The notes: generated from the sequence alone by a model not told the origin. A stretch of DNA of 64,000 nucleotides from DASUPK01 sp963695675 (GCA_963695675.1 CAVOGY010000005.1:124001-188000), one strand, 5' to 3'; shown: positions 18,368-27,867, counted from the first letter of the stretch. Made by a program: numbers and translations.

Positions 18368-18535
18368 ACGAATCGACTCCTTTCGCCTCGGGGTTTCTCA
18401 GACGTGGGTACCCGTCGATTCGGGCCCGGCAAACCAGGGGCGGCCGGCGGGCAGTGCTAAATCCAACCGACGAAACCGCAACTCGCGCGGGTGGCGCCGT
18501 AGAAGGGGCCCTTGGACGCGATCACTGAGCGTCCA

Positions 18536-19624
18536 CTACGTCAGAACGAAGTAGTCGCGGTGCACCGCCTCCTCGGAGGCGTGCGGCAGAAGCTCCCGGA
18601 CCTTCTCGGTCCGCAGCCCCTTGATGCGGCGCAGCTCGCCTGCCGAGTAGTTGACGATCCCCTTGCCGATCGACCTGCCGTCCGAGGTCACCTCGACCGC
18701 ATCGCCGGCCTCGAACTCGCCCTCGACCTCGGTGATCCCGACCGGCAGCAGGCTGCTGCCCCTCTCGCGAAGGACACGGGCGGCCCCGTCGTCGACCCGC
18801 AGCGTGCCGTGGCTCGGCTTGGCGTAGCGGAGCCAGAGCTTGAAGCTCGAGGTCCGCTCCCGATGCGGCCGGAAGCGCGTGCCGGTCGCATCCCCGGCGG
18901 CGGCCGCGAGCAGGGTCCCCTCCGCGGTCCCGTCGCAGATCACGGCGGCGATCCCGGAGGCTCCCGCCATCCCGGCGGCCGCGACCTTGCTCCGCATCCC
19001 GCCGAGCCCGAAGGGCCCGGTGTGCTCCCCGATCTCGTAGGCCGCCAGCTCCGACTCGTCGGTCACCTCGCCGACCAGCTCCGCGCCGGGATGCTGCCGC
19101 GGATCCTTCGTGTAGAGCCCCGCCTGGTCGGTGAGCAGGACGAGCAGCCTCGCCTCCAGCATGATCGCCACCTGTGCGGCGAGGAAGTCGTTGTCGCCGA
19201 AAGTGATCTCGTCGGTCGCCGTGGTGTCGTTCTCGTTGACGACGGGGACCACACGCCAGGCGAGCAGCCTGCTGAGCGTCTGCCGTGCGTTCAGGTAGTG
19301 CGTGCGCAGCTGCAGGTCGGAGGCCGTCAGCAGGACCTGCGCGGCCCGGACCTCGCCCTTGGCGAGGCGCTCCTCGTAGGCGCGGAACAGGCTCCCTTGG
19401 CCCACGGCGGACGCGGCCTGAAGCTCGTCGATCGCGGATGGACGGCGAGGGAGTTCGAGGACCCTCATTCCCGTGGCGATCGCACCGGAAGTGACCATGA
19501 CGACGTTCTCCCCCCCGGAATGGAGCTCGGCGACCTGCGCGCAAACGCGATCGAGGACATCGGTCCTCAGCGCTCCCTCCTCCCCGGCGACTATGGAGGA
19601 GCCCAGTTTGGCCACCACGGTCAT
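18536..19624 (-). CDS. proB: Glutamate 5-kinase
   Basis: A 362-residue ProB, the first step of proline synthesis. The amino-acid-kinase domain shows VVAKLGSSIVAGEEGALRTD, NVVMVTSGAIATGMRVL, VPVVNENDTTATDEITFGDN and GPFGLGGMRSKVAAAGMA. The last 90 residues form the PUA domain (KPSHGTLRVDDGAARVLRER). I start at ATG 19624 (MTVVAKLGSS) since the upstream in-frame extension is not conserved. It lies near obgE, as in many actinobacteria, but a plus-strand nitrilase gene is inserted between them. Family regulation is by proline feedback on the kinase domain. Confidence 0.95.
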   Translation of the reverse strand: MTVVAKLGSSIVAGEEGALRTDVLDRVCAQVAELHSGGENVVMVTSGAIATGMRVLELPRRPSAIDELQAASAVGQGSLFRAYEERLAKGEVRAAQVLLTASDLQLRTHYLNARQTLSRLLAWRVVPVVNENDTTATDEITFGDNDFLAAQVAIMLEARLLVLLTDQAGLYTKDPRQHPGAELVGEVTDESELAAYEIGEHTGPFGLGGMRSKVAAAGMAGASGIAAVICDGTAEGTLLAAAAGDATGTRFRPHRERTSSFKLWLRYAKPSHGTLRVDDGAARVLRERGSSLLPVGITEVEGEFEAGDAVEVTSDGRSIGKGIVNYSAGELRRIKGLRTEKVRELLPHASEEAVHRDYFVLT

Positions 19625-19678
19625 GGCGCGGCAAGTGTAGGTACGCACATCCGCGCTACGCGGGCGTATTCTCGCCAT

Positions 19679-20734
19679 GTGACCGAGCTCAGGACCGTCC
19701 GGGTCGCGGCCGTTCAGGCGACGCCGGTGATCCTCGACGCCCCGGCATCCGTGAGGAAAGCAGTGGACCTGATCGGTGAAGCCGCCGCCGACGGAGCCGA
19801 GTTGATCGTCCTCCCGGAGACCTTCGTGCCGCTGTACCCCTCGGGCGACTGGGCCAAAGCGGCCGCTTCGTTCGAGGGATTCGATGAATTCTGGGAGCGT
19901 CTCTGGTCCAACTCAGTCGAGGTCCCTGGGCCGCTGACGGACGAGCTCGCCGCGGCCTGCGCCGAGCACGGCGTCCACTGCGCGATCGGTGTCAACGAGC
20001 GAGAGCTGGAGCGCCCCGGGACGATCTACAACGCCCTCCTTCTGTTCGGCCCCACTGGCCTCCGTGCCAAGCACAGGAAGCTGATGCCGACCCACCACGA
20101 ACGGCTGTTCCACGGGGTCGGGGGCGGCGGAGACCTCGGTGCCATCGAGACACCGCTCGGACGGATCGGGGGCCTGATCTGCTGGGAGAACCTGATGCCC
20201 CTTGCCCGCTACGCCGTTTATCGCAGCGGCCCCCAGATCTGGGTCGCGCCGACGGCGGATGACACAGACGTCTGGCTGGCGAGCATGCGGCACGTCGCAA
20301 TCGAGTCAGGAGCCTTCGTCGTCTCGGTCCCGCAGTACATCCCACGTTCGGCCTTCCCGGAGGACTTTCCGGTGGAGCTTCCCGATACCGAGGTGTTCGG
20401 CCGTGGCGGGGCGGCAATCGTCGAGCCGGCCGAGGGAGAGGTGATCGCCGGGCCGCTCTATGACCAGGAGGGAATCGTCGCCGCCGACTGCGACCTCCGC
20501 ATAGGCCTGCACGCGAAGCGCTGGTTCGACTCGGTCGGGCACTACAGCCGCGAGGACGTCCTGCTCCGCGAGGTCGGGCTTTCCCCGGGCCGCGAGGAAC
20601 CGGCCGGCGCCCCCGCTCAGGACGGATCGAGCTCGAACTCGAGCTCCCCCACCACCACCTCGTCGCCGGGCTCGAAGCCGGCCCGCTCGAGCTCCGCGAT
20701 CACGCCGATCTCCCGCAGCCTTCCCTCGAGGTAA
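19679..20734 (+). CDS. Nitrilase / cyanide hydratase family amidohydrolase
   Basis: A 351-residue carbon-nitrogen hydrolase. The catalytic triad is readable: Glu in LIVLPETFVPLYPSGDW, Lys in KHRKLMPTHHERLFHG, and Cys in GRIGGLICWENLMPLARYA. FVVSVPQYIPRSAFPEDFP and GGAAIVEPAEGEVIAGPL are typical of true nitrilases that release ammonia from aliphatic or aromatic nitriles. It starts at GTG 19679, 54 bp from the divergent proB start. The frame continues 118 bp into the 3' end of obgE on the other strand (low-complexity Ser/Pro/Thr tail), so the terminal 39 residues are probably not conserved. It breaks the otherwise co-directional obgE-proB order, which suggests insertion by transfer. Confidence 0.88.
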   Translation: MTELRTVRVAAVQATPVILDAPASVRKAVDLIGEAAADGAELIVLPETFVPLYPSGDWAKAAASFEGFDEFWERLWSNSVEVPGPLTDELAAACAEHGVHCAIGVNERELERPGTIYNALLLFGPTGLRAKHRKLMPTHHERLFHGVGGGGDLGAIETPLGRIGGLICWENLMPLARYAVYRSGPQIWVAPTADDTDVWLASMRHVAIESGAFVVSVPQYIPRSAFPEDFPVELPDTEVFGRGGAAIVEPAEGEVIAGPLYDQEGIVAADCDLRIGLHAKRWFDSVGHYSREDVLLREVGLSPGREEPAGAPAQDGSSSNSSSPTTTSSPGSKPARSSSAITPISRSLPSR

Positions 20735-21897
20735 TCCAGAGCCTCAGGGTTCTCGAGGTCGTGCCGCGCGATCAGCAGCTCGATGCCGCGGCCGGATACC
20801 CGGAACCTGCCGTCGCCCTCCTGGGCGACTTCGAAGCCCTCGTCCTCACCGGGGCGGTAGACGCGGTGCTCGGCCTTGAATTCCTCCCGCGGCGCAGGGG
20901 CGGCCTCGGCGGGCAGGGCGGCGAAGATCGTCCGGGCCAGTTCGTCCAGCCCGGCGCCCGTCGCCGTGGAGACCCCCAGGACCTGCAAGGCACTGGAGCC
21001 ATGGGTTTCGCGCCACTCGGAGACCAGCCGTTTGGCGTCCTCCTGCGGGAGCAGGTCGATCTTGGAGAGCACGATGATCTCCGGCAGCTCGTCCAGGCCG
21101 GCGCCGTAGCTCGCGAGCTCGTCCCGAATCGTTCGGTAGTTCGACTCGGGATCCCCCTCTGCCGGCGCCACCTCAACGAGGTGAATGAGCAGCCGGCAGC
21201 GCTCCAGATGGGCGAGGAACTCGTGGCCGAGGCCGGCCCCCTCAGCGGCACCCTCGATCAGCCCGGGAATGTCGGCAAGCACCAGCTGCCGATCATCAAG
21301 CTCGATCGTCCCTAGGTTGGGCTCCACCGTAGTGAACGGGTAGTCGGCCACCTTGGGATCGGCTCGCGTCAGCCGCGCGAGCAACGAGGACTTCCCCGCG
21401 TTCGGCAGCCCCACCAGACCGACGTCGGCGAGCAGCTTGAGCCTCAGCTCGATCTCTCCCGACTCGCCCTCGAGGCCGCGCTCGGCGAAGCGCGGGGCCT
21501 GGCGAGTCGAGGTCGCGAAGCGCTTGTTCCCGTGGCCCCCAGAGCCGCCACGGGCGACCACCACGCTCTGGCCGTGCTCGAGCAGTTCCGTCTCGGAGCC
21601 GTCGATCGCCCGCACCACGGTCCCGGGTGGCACCGCGATCACCCGGTGCTCCCCCCTCTCGCCGTGCTGTCGCTTTCCCTTGCCGTGCTGCCCGCGGCCT
21701 GCGCGGAAGTGCCTGCTGCGGCCGAGCGAGGCTAGGTCGCGTCGCTGTGCGTCGCAGACCAGCACGACGTCGCCGCCGCGCCCGCCGTCGCCGCCGTCCG
21801 GCCCTCCCCGCGGCACGTGCGCCTCGCGACGGAAGCTGACCACGCCGTTGCCGCCGCGGCCACCCTCGACGTAGATCTTTGCTCGGTCGAACAGCAT
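20617..21897 (-). CDS. obgE: Obg/CgtA GTPase
   Basis: A 426-residue ribosome-associated GTPase. The glycine-rich Obg domain (KIYVEGGRGGNGVVSFRREA, GGPDGGDGGRGGDVVLVCD) is followed by the G domain: GLVGLPNAGKSSLLARL (G1), DYPFTTVEPNLGTI (G2), LADIPGLIEGA (G3) and VLSKIDLL (G4). The C-terminal OCT domain ends in EFELDPS. It acts in 50S assembly and stress control. It follows rpmA on the same strand across a 139-bp gap that contains only short GC-rich palindromes. Confidence 0.97.
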   Translation of the reverse strand: MLFDRAKIYVEGGRGGNGVVSFRREAHVPRGGPDGGDGGRGGDVVLVCDAQRRDLASLGRSRHFRAGRGQHGKGKRQHGERGEHRVIAVPPGTVVRAIDGSETELLEHGQSVVVARGGSGGHGNKRFATSTRQAPRFAERGLEGESGEIELRLKLLADVGLVGLPNAGKSSLLARLTRADPKVADYPFTTVEPNLGTIELDDRQLVLADIPGLIEGAAEGAGLGHEFLAHLERCRLLIHLVEVAPAEGDPESNYRTIRDELASYGAGLDELPEIIVLSKIDLLPQEDAKRLVSEWRETHGSSALQVLGVSTATGAGLDELARTIFAALPAEAAPAPREEFKAEHRVYRPGEDEGFEVAQEGDGRFRVSGRGIELLIARHDLENPEALDYLEGRLREIGVIAELERAGFEPGDEVVVGELEFELDPS

Positions 21898-22036
21898 GCC
21901 GCGAAGTTAGGGCCTAATGCTTCGGGACAAGCGGTCCACTACGGCCGGCCGGGCGGTACCCGCCGCGAGCAGCCAAGCCACGCCATGCCCTACTCGCGTC
22001 GGGCACCGCCCGTCCGACCGCGCGCTCAGTAGTCAG

Positions 22037-22291
22037 TCAGTCGCCGTCGATGACGGAGATCGTGCGGCCGCGACGTCCGGTCGAGAACTGGACGACACCC
22101 GGGCGCGTGGCGAAGATCGTGTGATCGCGGCCGATCCCGACGCCGTCGCCGGGACGGAACCGCGTCCCGCGCTGGCGCACGATGATCTCACCGCCGTTCA
22201 CCAACTGCCCGGCGAAGATCTTGACGCCGAGCATCTTCGGGTTCGAATCGCGCCCGTTCCGGCTGGAGCCGAGCCCCTTCTTATGAGCCAT
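22037..22291 (-). CDS. rpmA: 50S ribosomal protein L27
   Basis: An 84-residue L27 beginning MAHKKGLGSSRNGRDSNPKM, followed by LGVKIFAGQLVNGGEIIVRQ and GTRFRPGDGVGIGRDHTIFA. It needs no N-terminal cleavage, since it starts directly at A-H-K-K-G, unlike Firmicute L27. Its start overlaps the rplU end by 11 bp, so translation is coupled. It sits near the peptidyl-transferase centre. Confidence 0.98.
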   Translation of the reverse strand: MAHKKGLGSSRNGRDSNPKMLGVKIFAGQLVNGGEIIVRQRGTRFRPGDGVGIGRDHTIFATRPGVVQFSTGRRGRTISVIDGD

Positions 22292-22664
22292 CGCCTGTCT
22301 CCTTCTTCTGGCCGGCCGGCTTCCTCGTGCCGGATGAGGACGCGGGCCGCCGCGAGAGCATCTTCACGTCCGTGATCTCGAGCCGGGTGAGCTCGGAGCG
22401 GTGCCCGGCGCGGCGCCGGTAGCCCTTCTTCGGGCGGTACTTGAAGATCCGGACCTTGGGCCCGCGCTCGTGTCCCGCGACCTTGGCCTCGACCTTGACC
22501 TTCTCGAGGTCCTTGCCGAGCACCATCTCCTTGTCCCGGTAGGCGACGGCACGGAGGTCGACCTTGTCCCCCTCCTTGACGGAGAGGCGATCGACGAGCA
22601 GGGTCGAGCCCTTCTCGACGCGGTACTGCTTGCCGCCTGTCTCGATCACCGCATAGCTGGCCAT
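22281..22664 (-). CDS. rplU: 50S ribosomal protein L21
   Basis: A 127-residue L21: MASYAVIETGGKQYRVEKGS at the N-terminus, AEAKVAGHERGPKVRIFKYR with the conserved KVRIFKYRPKKGYRRRAGHR region, then an added polar tail (SRRPASSSGTRKPAGQKKET) longer than in most L21. It lies 11 bp downstream of the RNase E/G gene and overlaps rpmA. Confidence 0.97.
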   Translation of the reverse strand: MASYAVIETGGKQYRVEKGSTLLVDRLSVKEGDKVDLRAVAYRDKEMVLGKDLEKVKVEAKVAGHERGPKVRIFKYRPKKGYRRRAGHRSELTRLEITDVKMLSRRPASSSGTRKPAGQKKETGDGS

Positions 22665-22675
22665 GGGAATTTGTC

Positions 22676-24550
22676 TCAGTTCTTGCTGCTACCGCCGGCG
22701 CGTGAGCGTCGCCTTCCGCCCCTGCTTCCGCGACGCCGGCGCCCGGCGGAGGCCGAGGATTCTACCTTCTCGCCGCTGTCTCCATTGGAGGCCGAAACCA
22801 CGTTCCCCTCGCTGTCGAGCAGGGACGCCGTCGCGGAGGAGCGCCCGACGCTCTCGATACGCACCATCCGCTGCTCGCCGACATGGGGACCGCCACCCGT
22901 GACGCTGACGATGTAGGAATCGACCCGCGCCACGGCATCGTCCACGTTGTACATGTGGGGCTCCTCGATGGTGACGAGGACCTCGTTGCCGACGCGGAAG
23001 GGCAGCGCGCGCTCCTCGATCTCCTCCCGTGTGCCGGTCTCGACGACGTGGAAGGTGTCGAGCGGCAGCGCCTCGCCACCCTCGAAGTGGAAGCGCTTCC
23101 CGGTCTCCTCCTCGAGATCCGTGAGCCCCGAGTCAGCTCGCAAGAGCTCGGCCGCCACCCGGGGGTTGACCCGGATGAGGTAGGCATCGGGCTTCGGATC
23201 CTGCTCGACCACCTCCTGGAGCTTGCGGACGATCGAGATCGCCATCGTCTCCTCCGAGGCCACTACGCCCTCGCCGCCGCAGGTCGGACAGGTCTTGGTG
23301 AGGATCTCGCGGACGCCATCGGTGACGTTCTGGCGGGTCATCTCGACCAGGCCGAGCGGCGAGACCTCGACCACGTAGGTCTTGGTCCGGTCTTCGTCGA
23401 GCGCCGAGCGCAGCGTCTTCAGGACCATGTCGCGGTTTCGAGACCGCGCCATGTCGATGAAGTCGATGACGATGATCCCGCCGATGTCGCGCATGCGGAG
23501 CTGCCGGACGACCTCCTCGGCGGCTTCGACGTTCACCTTGGTGATCGTGTCTTCGAGGCGGCCCCTGCCCTTGCCGGTGAAGCTGCCCGTGTTGATGTCG
23601 ATCACGGTCAGCGCTTCCGCATAGTCGATCATCAGGTATCCGCCCGAGGGCAGGTCGACCCGGCGCGAGAGCACCGAGGCGAACGCCTCCTCGACGCCCC
23701 ACTTCTCGAGCAGCGGCTCCTTGCCCTTGTAGAGCTCGACGCGCTCCGCGAGCTCTGGCGCAGTGCGCTGCAGGAACTTGGTGACCCGGTCGTACTGCTT
23801 CTCGTCGTCGATGATCGCGCCCTCGAACTCCTCGACCAGCACATCGCGAACGACGCGGATCGAGAGGTCCGCCTCCTGGAAGACCATCTCGCCCGCCCCG
23901 GACTTCTCGGCGCGCTCGGTGACCACCTCGTTGAGGCGGTGCAGGTAAGCGATCTCACGGACGAAGTCCTCCTGCTTCGCTCCCTGCGCGGCGGTGCGGA
24001 CGATCACTCCGCCCTCGCCGATGTCCACCTTCTCGATCAGCTTGCGAAGGCGCTGCCGCTCGTTGTCGGGCAGCCGCTTCGACACCCCGATCCCGCCGCC
24101 CTGCGGCATGTAGACCAGGTAGCGGCCCGCGATCGAGAGCTGCATGGAGAGCCTGGCTCCCTTGGTCTTCAGGGGGTCCTTGACGACCTGGACGATGATC
24201 TCCTGGCCCGGCTTGATCAGCTCGTCGATGCGCCGGCCGCGGCCGCGGCCTCGCTTGGGTACAGCCTGGCCGCCTGGGAGCACGATCTCGTCGACGTGCA
24301 GGAAGCCGTTTCGCTCGAGGCCGATGTCGATGAATGCGGCCTCCATACCGGGCAGGACGTTGTCGACCTTGCCCTTGTAGATGTTGGCGACGATCGAGCG
24401 GCGGCCACGCCGCTCGACGTAGAGCTCGGCGACCTTCCACTCGTCGCTCGGGGATGCCTTCTTGTGCTTCTTGGCCGGCGTCCCCTTCGCCTCGAGAGTC
24501 GCCACCCGGGTCTCACCCGGGTCCACGCTGACGAGGATGTTCTTCTTCAT
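22676..24550 (-). CDS. rng: Ribonuclease E/G family endoribonuclease
   Basis: A 624-residue RNase E/G catalytic protein. The S1 RNA-binding domain (about residues 45-140, SIVANIYKGKVDNVLPGMEA) is followed by the 5'-sensor and RNase H-like regions. The DNase I-like active site has catalytic Asp residues in VIDINTGSFTGKGRGRLEDT and GGIIVIDFIDMARSRNR. The zinc-link Cys pair is CPTCGGEG. A basic C-terminal tail (GRRRRGSRGGRRRSRAGGSS) probably binds RNA. I start at ATG 24550, where GGAAAGGAAAG precedes MKKNILVSVDPGE. It leads the rng-rplU-rpmA-obgE run, a conserved actinobacterial arrangement. A palindromic element lies 23 bp upstream. Confidence 0.95.
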   Translation of the reverse strand: MKKNILVSVDPGETRVATLEAKGTPAKKHKKASPSDEWKVAELYVERRGRRSIVANIYKGKVDNVLPGMEAAFIDIGLERNGFLHVDEIVLPGGQAVPKRGRGRGRRIDELIKPGQEIIVQVVKDPLKTKGARLSMQLSIAGRYLVYMPQGGGIGVSKRLPDNERQRLRKLIEKVDIGEGGVIVRTAAQGAKQEDFVREIAYLHRLNEVVTERAEKSGAGEMVFQEADLSIRVVRDVLVEEFEGAIIDDEKQYDRVTKFLQRTAPELAERVELYKGKEPLLEKWGVEEAFASVLSRRVDLPSGGYLMIDYAEALTVIDINTGSFTGKGRGRLEDTITKVNVEAAEEVVRQLRMRDIGGIIVIDFIDMARSRNRDMVLKTLRSALDEDRTKTYVVEVSPLGLVEMTRQNVTDGVREILTKTCPTCGGEGVVASEETMAISIVRKLQEVVEQDPKPDAYLIRVNPRVAAELLRADSGLTDLEEETGKRFHFEGGEALPLDTFHVVETGTREEIEERALPFRVGNEVLVTIEEPHMYNVDDAVARVDSYIVSVTGGGPHVGEQRMVRIESVGRSSATASLLDSEGNVVSASNGDSGEKVESSASAGRRRRGSRGGRRRSRAGGSSKN

Positions 24551-24572
24551 GACTTTCCTTTCCAGCCACCAG

Positions 24573-24630
24573 CACCAATCGGGTTGCTCCTTGCGGAGCA
24601 CCCTCGCGCGACGCTCCTGGCGGAGCCCCG
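24573..24630 (-). repeat. Second copy of the palindromic element, upstream of the RNase E/G gene
   Basis: Read on the minus strand: GGGGCTCCGCC, GGAGCGTCGC, then GCGAGGGTGCTCC-GCAA-GGAGCAACCCG. It matches the leuS-internal element at most positions, including the flanking GTG, and differs mainly in the hairpin loops. Here it is non-coding, 23 bp before the ATG of the RNase gene, so it would form hairpins in that mRNA leader. Confidence 0.6.
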
Positions 24631-24713
24631 TCCCGCGACAGCACGAACGTCCAGCCCTCCGCCGTGGGCGGGGCCGGACAGGTTGGTTGTGAGTTGGGTG
24701 TGCTCTTGGTGGC

Positions 24714-25913
24714 TCAGTGCAACAGTGGTGTTGGCGCCCTGCTGCTTGTGGAGTTGAGCCGCGCCTGTGAGTGGATGCTCTGCAGGAGCCCGATGGCCAG
24801 GAAGGTGGCGATCACCGACGAGCCCCCGTATGACATCAGGGGCAGGGTGACGCCGGTCACCGGCATGATGCCGAGGGTCATGCCCACGTTGACCAGGATC
24901 TGGAACGTGAGCATCGCGGCGATGCCGCCGGCGATCAGGGTCCCGTAGAAGTTCTTGGAGAGCGTCAGGATGCGCAGAATTCTCCAGATAAGCAGGGCGT
25001 AGAGGGACAGTACGAATGCTGCTCCCGCAAAGCCGAAGCGCTCCCCGATCACGGCGAAGACGAAGTCGGTGTGCCGCTCCGGGAGGAACAGGAGCTCGGT
25101 CTGGGTCGAGTTGTCGCCGCGTCCGGTCTTCTCACCGGAGCCGATCGCGGTGACGCTCTGGTTGACCTGATAGCTCGCATCGCTCGGGTCATTGCTGGGA
25201 TGCAGGAATGCAGTCAGCCGGTCCTGCTGATAGCCGTGCAACGGGCTCGGCAGGCCGGTGGCCGGGGCGATGACCAGGACGAAGCTGACGGCAATCGCCG
25301 CCAGACCTCCGATCGCCGCGAAGTGCGACCAGGGCACCCCGGCGAGGAAAAGAATGGTGAGGGTGATGACCACCAGCACAATGCCCGTGCCGAGGTCGGG
25401 TTGGAGGAAGACTAGTGCCGCCGGGGCGAGGCCCAGCGCCAGGATGCGCAGAGTCTGGCTGATGGGCGTGCCGCGGCGGGTGCGCTCGATCACGAACGCT
25501 GCGAGGGCGACGATGAGCAGGAGCTTGGCGAGCTCCGAGGGCTGGAAGCGGAAGTAGGGGAGCTCGATCCAACGGCGCGAGCCGCGCGCGGCCGCGCCGA
25601 ACATCAGGACGAGGACGATCGTCCCGATCATCAGCGAGTAGATCCCCACGCGGATCTCGCGGAAGCGCGAGTAGTCGACCCTGGCCACTGCCAGCATCAG
25701 GGCGATCCCGACGACCGCGTAGACGGACTGCCTGATGCCGAAGTAGAGGGGCTGTCCCTGGACCGCGTCGGGCGTCGCCACGGCCAGAGTGAAGATGCTG
25801 AACACGATCAGTCCGCCTGCGGCCGCAAGCATCCAGCCGTCGAAGTAGGCCAGGCCGAGGCGCTCCCCGATCCGGGCCCGCCTGGGAGTGAGGGTTAGAG
25901 GTGCTGCTTCCAT
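24714..25913 (-). CDS. rodA: RodA-type SEDS glycosyltransferase, copy B
   Basis: A 399-residue SEDS-family polytopic protein with about ten membrane helices that polymerises glycan strands from lipid II. Motifs: FRFQPSELAKLLLIVALAAF, FLQPDLGTGIVLVVITLTIL with the essential Asp, ERHTDFVFAVIGERFGFAGA, and the family end MPVTGVTLPLMSYGGSSVIA. It starts at ATG 25913. It follows its cognate PBP2 by 70 bp. A second very similar copy lies at 29364-30545, in the same order after another PBP2. Confidence 0.94.
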   Translation of the reverse strand: MEAAPLTLTPRRARIGERLGLAYFDGWMLAAAGGLIVFSIFTLAVATPDAVQGQPLYFGIRQSVYAVVGIALMLAVARVDYSRFREIRVGIYSLMIGTIVLVLMFGAAARGSRRWIELPYFRFQPSELAKLLLIVALAAFVIERTRRGTPISQTLRILALGLAPAALVFLQPDLGTGIVLVVITLTILFLAGVPWSHFAAIGGLAAIAVSFVLVIAPATGLPSPLHGYQQDRLTAFLHPSNDPSDASYQVNQSVTAIGSGEKTGRGDNSTQTELLFLPERHTDFVFAVIGERFGFAGAAFVLSLYALLIWRILRILTLSKNFYGTLIAGGIAAMLTFQILVNVGMTLGIMPVTGVTLPLMSYGGSSVIATFLAIGLLQSIHSQARLNSTSSRAPTPLLH

Positions 25914-25983
25914 CGTCAGTTCCCGCCCCGAACGGGGGCGAGATTGCCAAAGAGGGTAACCATCCGCCGGGATATGGCCGCCA

Positions 25984-27861
25984 TCACTCCTGCGTGTTCG
26001 CGGTGCCCGACGCGGAGGTGATCGGTTTGTTGAAGTAGTGCTCCAGGATGCGGGCCGCCACCGGCGCCGCCGAATTGACGCCGAAGCCACCCCGTTCGAT
26101 GGTCACCGCGACCACGATCTGGGGGTTCTTGGCCGGGGCGAGCACGATGTACCAGGACTGGTCCGGCTGGTTGGGGCGCTGTGCCGTGCCCGTCTTGCCG
26201 GCGACCGCGAACGGGAAGTTCCCGAAGACCGGATAGGAGGTGCCGCCCGGCTCCATTGCGGCGCGAGTGAGGCCGGTCATGATGGTGTTTCGCGTCATCG
26301 GGGAGATGTGAATCTGGCGCCGCGGCCCGGGGCGGACCTCCTCCAGGACCTTCCCCGTGACGCTCTCGACGTCGTCGCCCAGATGCGGGCGCAGGACCGT
26401 GCCTCCGTTGCCGAGCGCCGCATACGCGACCGCCATCTGCAGCGGGTCGGTCTCCAGGTCCCCCTGCCCGACCGCGAGGTTGACGTTGTCGCCGGCGCTC
26501 CACGGCCGGTCCGTGAGCTTCTCGGCATAGAGCCGGTTGCGCCACGCCGGCGTCGGGATCAGCCCGTCGACCTCGGCCGGGAGGTCGATGCCCGTCTTCT
26601 CCCCCAAGCCGTACTTCCGCGCCCAGTCCTGGATCATCCCGTGACCCTTCGAGGCCTTCGCCCGCAGCCCGAGGTTGTAGAAGTAGATGTCGGAGGAGAC
26701 CTTGAGCGCGTCGCTCATGTTGATCGGGCCGTTGATCGCGTCGCCGGCGTTGTGCAGGGTTAGGTTGGCGTCGATCTTCAGCGACCCGGTGTCGTTGAAA
26801 ATCGTGTTCGGCGAGATCAGGTGGTTCTCGAGCGCCGCCGTGGCTGTGATCGGCTTGAAGGTCGATCCCGTGGGGTAGAGGCCCTGGATCGCGCGGTCGG
26901 CGAGCGGCGCGTCGGTCTGCCTCGAGGTGAGCGCGTGGTACTCGCGCTGGCTGATGGCATGGCTGAATATCGAGGGGTCGAAGCTGGGCGCCGATCCCAT
27001 CGCGAGGATCTCGCCGGTCTGAGCGTTCATCGCAACGAAGGCGCCGGGCAGGCCGAAGGAGTCCAGGGCCCCCTCCGCGTAGCTCTGCAGGCCGGAGTCG
27101 ATCGTCAGCCGCACGTCGTCGCCGGGCTGGGCAGGCTTGCTTCTGAGCTGCTGGGTGGGTCTGCCGAGCGCGTCCACCTGCACGCGGTCGGTCCCGGGCT
27201 TGCCCCGTAGGTAGCGGTCGTACTCGTACTCGATTCCCGACTGGCCCACCTGGTCGCCCGGGTGGAGCCCCGCGTAACGCGGCTGCTTGAGCTGCTCGGC
27301 CGTAACCTCGCCGACGTTCCCGAAGAGGTGAGCCGCGATCGTCCCCTGCCTGTACTCCCGGCTGAACACGCGCTCCACGGTCACTCCCGGGAAGCTCGAC
27401 TGGTTCTCGCGCAGGTAATAGACCTTGTCGACGCCGAGGCCCCTCTTCAGGATCACCGGGCCGCCGGGGGCAGCGCGGCTTCCGCTCTGCAGCGCCTTGC
27501 GGATCTCCTCCATCGACATCTCGGTGATGGCCGAGAGCTGGTGCAGCTCCCGGGAGCGCTCCGGTCCCGGGGACGGCAGGTCCTGGGGGCTCACCTGAAC
27601 CGCGAGCTCGGTCCGGCTCGCCACCAGGACCTTGCCGTTGCGGTCGAGGATGTCTCCCCGTGGCGCCTGCACCCGGATCTCGCGGATCCGGTTGTCGTTG
27701 GCCTGGTTTCGGTACTTGTCGCCGGAGAGAACCTGGACGTACCAGAGGCGCAGGAAGAGCACGGAGAAGATCGCGATCGCGAGGCCGGAGAGGATCGAGA
27801 TCCGGAGCGCCAGCGGCGAGGTCCGCTTCTCAGGCTCGGCTTCTTCTCGACGCAGGTACAT
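25984..27861 (-). CDS. mrdA: Penicillin-binding protein 2 (elongasome transpeptidase), copy B
   Basis: A 625-residue class B PBP. One N-terminal membrane helix (about residues 20-42), PBP dimerisation domain with RVQAPRGDILDRNGKVLVAS, then the transpeptidase domain. Active-site motifs are YPTGSTFKPITA (SxxK), KVSSDIYFYNLG (SxN position) and VAGKTGTAQRPN (KTG). The linker VGQSGIEYEYDRYLRGKPGT is typical of PBP2. It lies 7 bp after mreD and is followed by RodA copy B. The paralogous copy A is 631 residues and differs in its SxxK surroundings (GSAFK). Confidence 0.95.
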   Translation of the reverse strand: MYLRREEAEPEKRTSPLALRISILSGLAIAIFSVLFLRLWYVQVLSGDKYRNQANDNRIREIRVQAPRGDILDRNGKVLVASRTELAVQVSPQDLPSPGPERSRELHQLSAITEMSMEEIRKALQSGSRAAPGGPVILKRGLGVDKVYYLRENQSSFPGVTVERVFSREYRQGTIAAHLFGNVGEVTAEQLKQPRYAGLHPGDQVGQSGIEYEYDRYLRGKPGTDRVQVDALGRPTQQLRSKPAQPGDDVRLTIDSGLQSYAEGALDSFGLPGAFVAMNAQTGEILAMGSAPSFDPSIFSHAISQREYHALTSRQTDAPLADRAIQGLYPTGSTFKPITATAALENHLISPNTIFNDTGSLKIDANLTLHNAGDAINGPINMSDALKVSSDIYFYNLGLRAKASKGHGMIQDWARKYGLGEKTGIDLPAEVDGLIPTPAWRNRLYAEKLTDRPWSAGDNVNLAVGQGDLETDPLQMAVAYAALGNGGTVLRPHLGDDVESVTGKVLEEVRPGPRRQIHISPMTRNTIMTGLTRAAMEPGGTSYPVFGNFPFAVAGKTGTAQRPNQPDQSWYIVLAPAKNPQIVVAVTIERGGFGVNSAAPVAARILEHYFNKPITSASGTANTQE

Positions 27862-27867
27862 CTGGGC

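Noticed and set aside
22883..24757. Open plus-strand frame of 624 codons antisense to the RNase E/G gene
   Set aside because: Same reason: mirror of a real gene with biased third positions.
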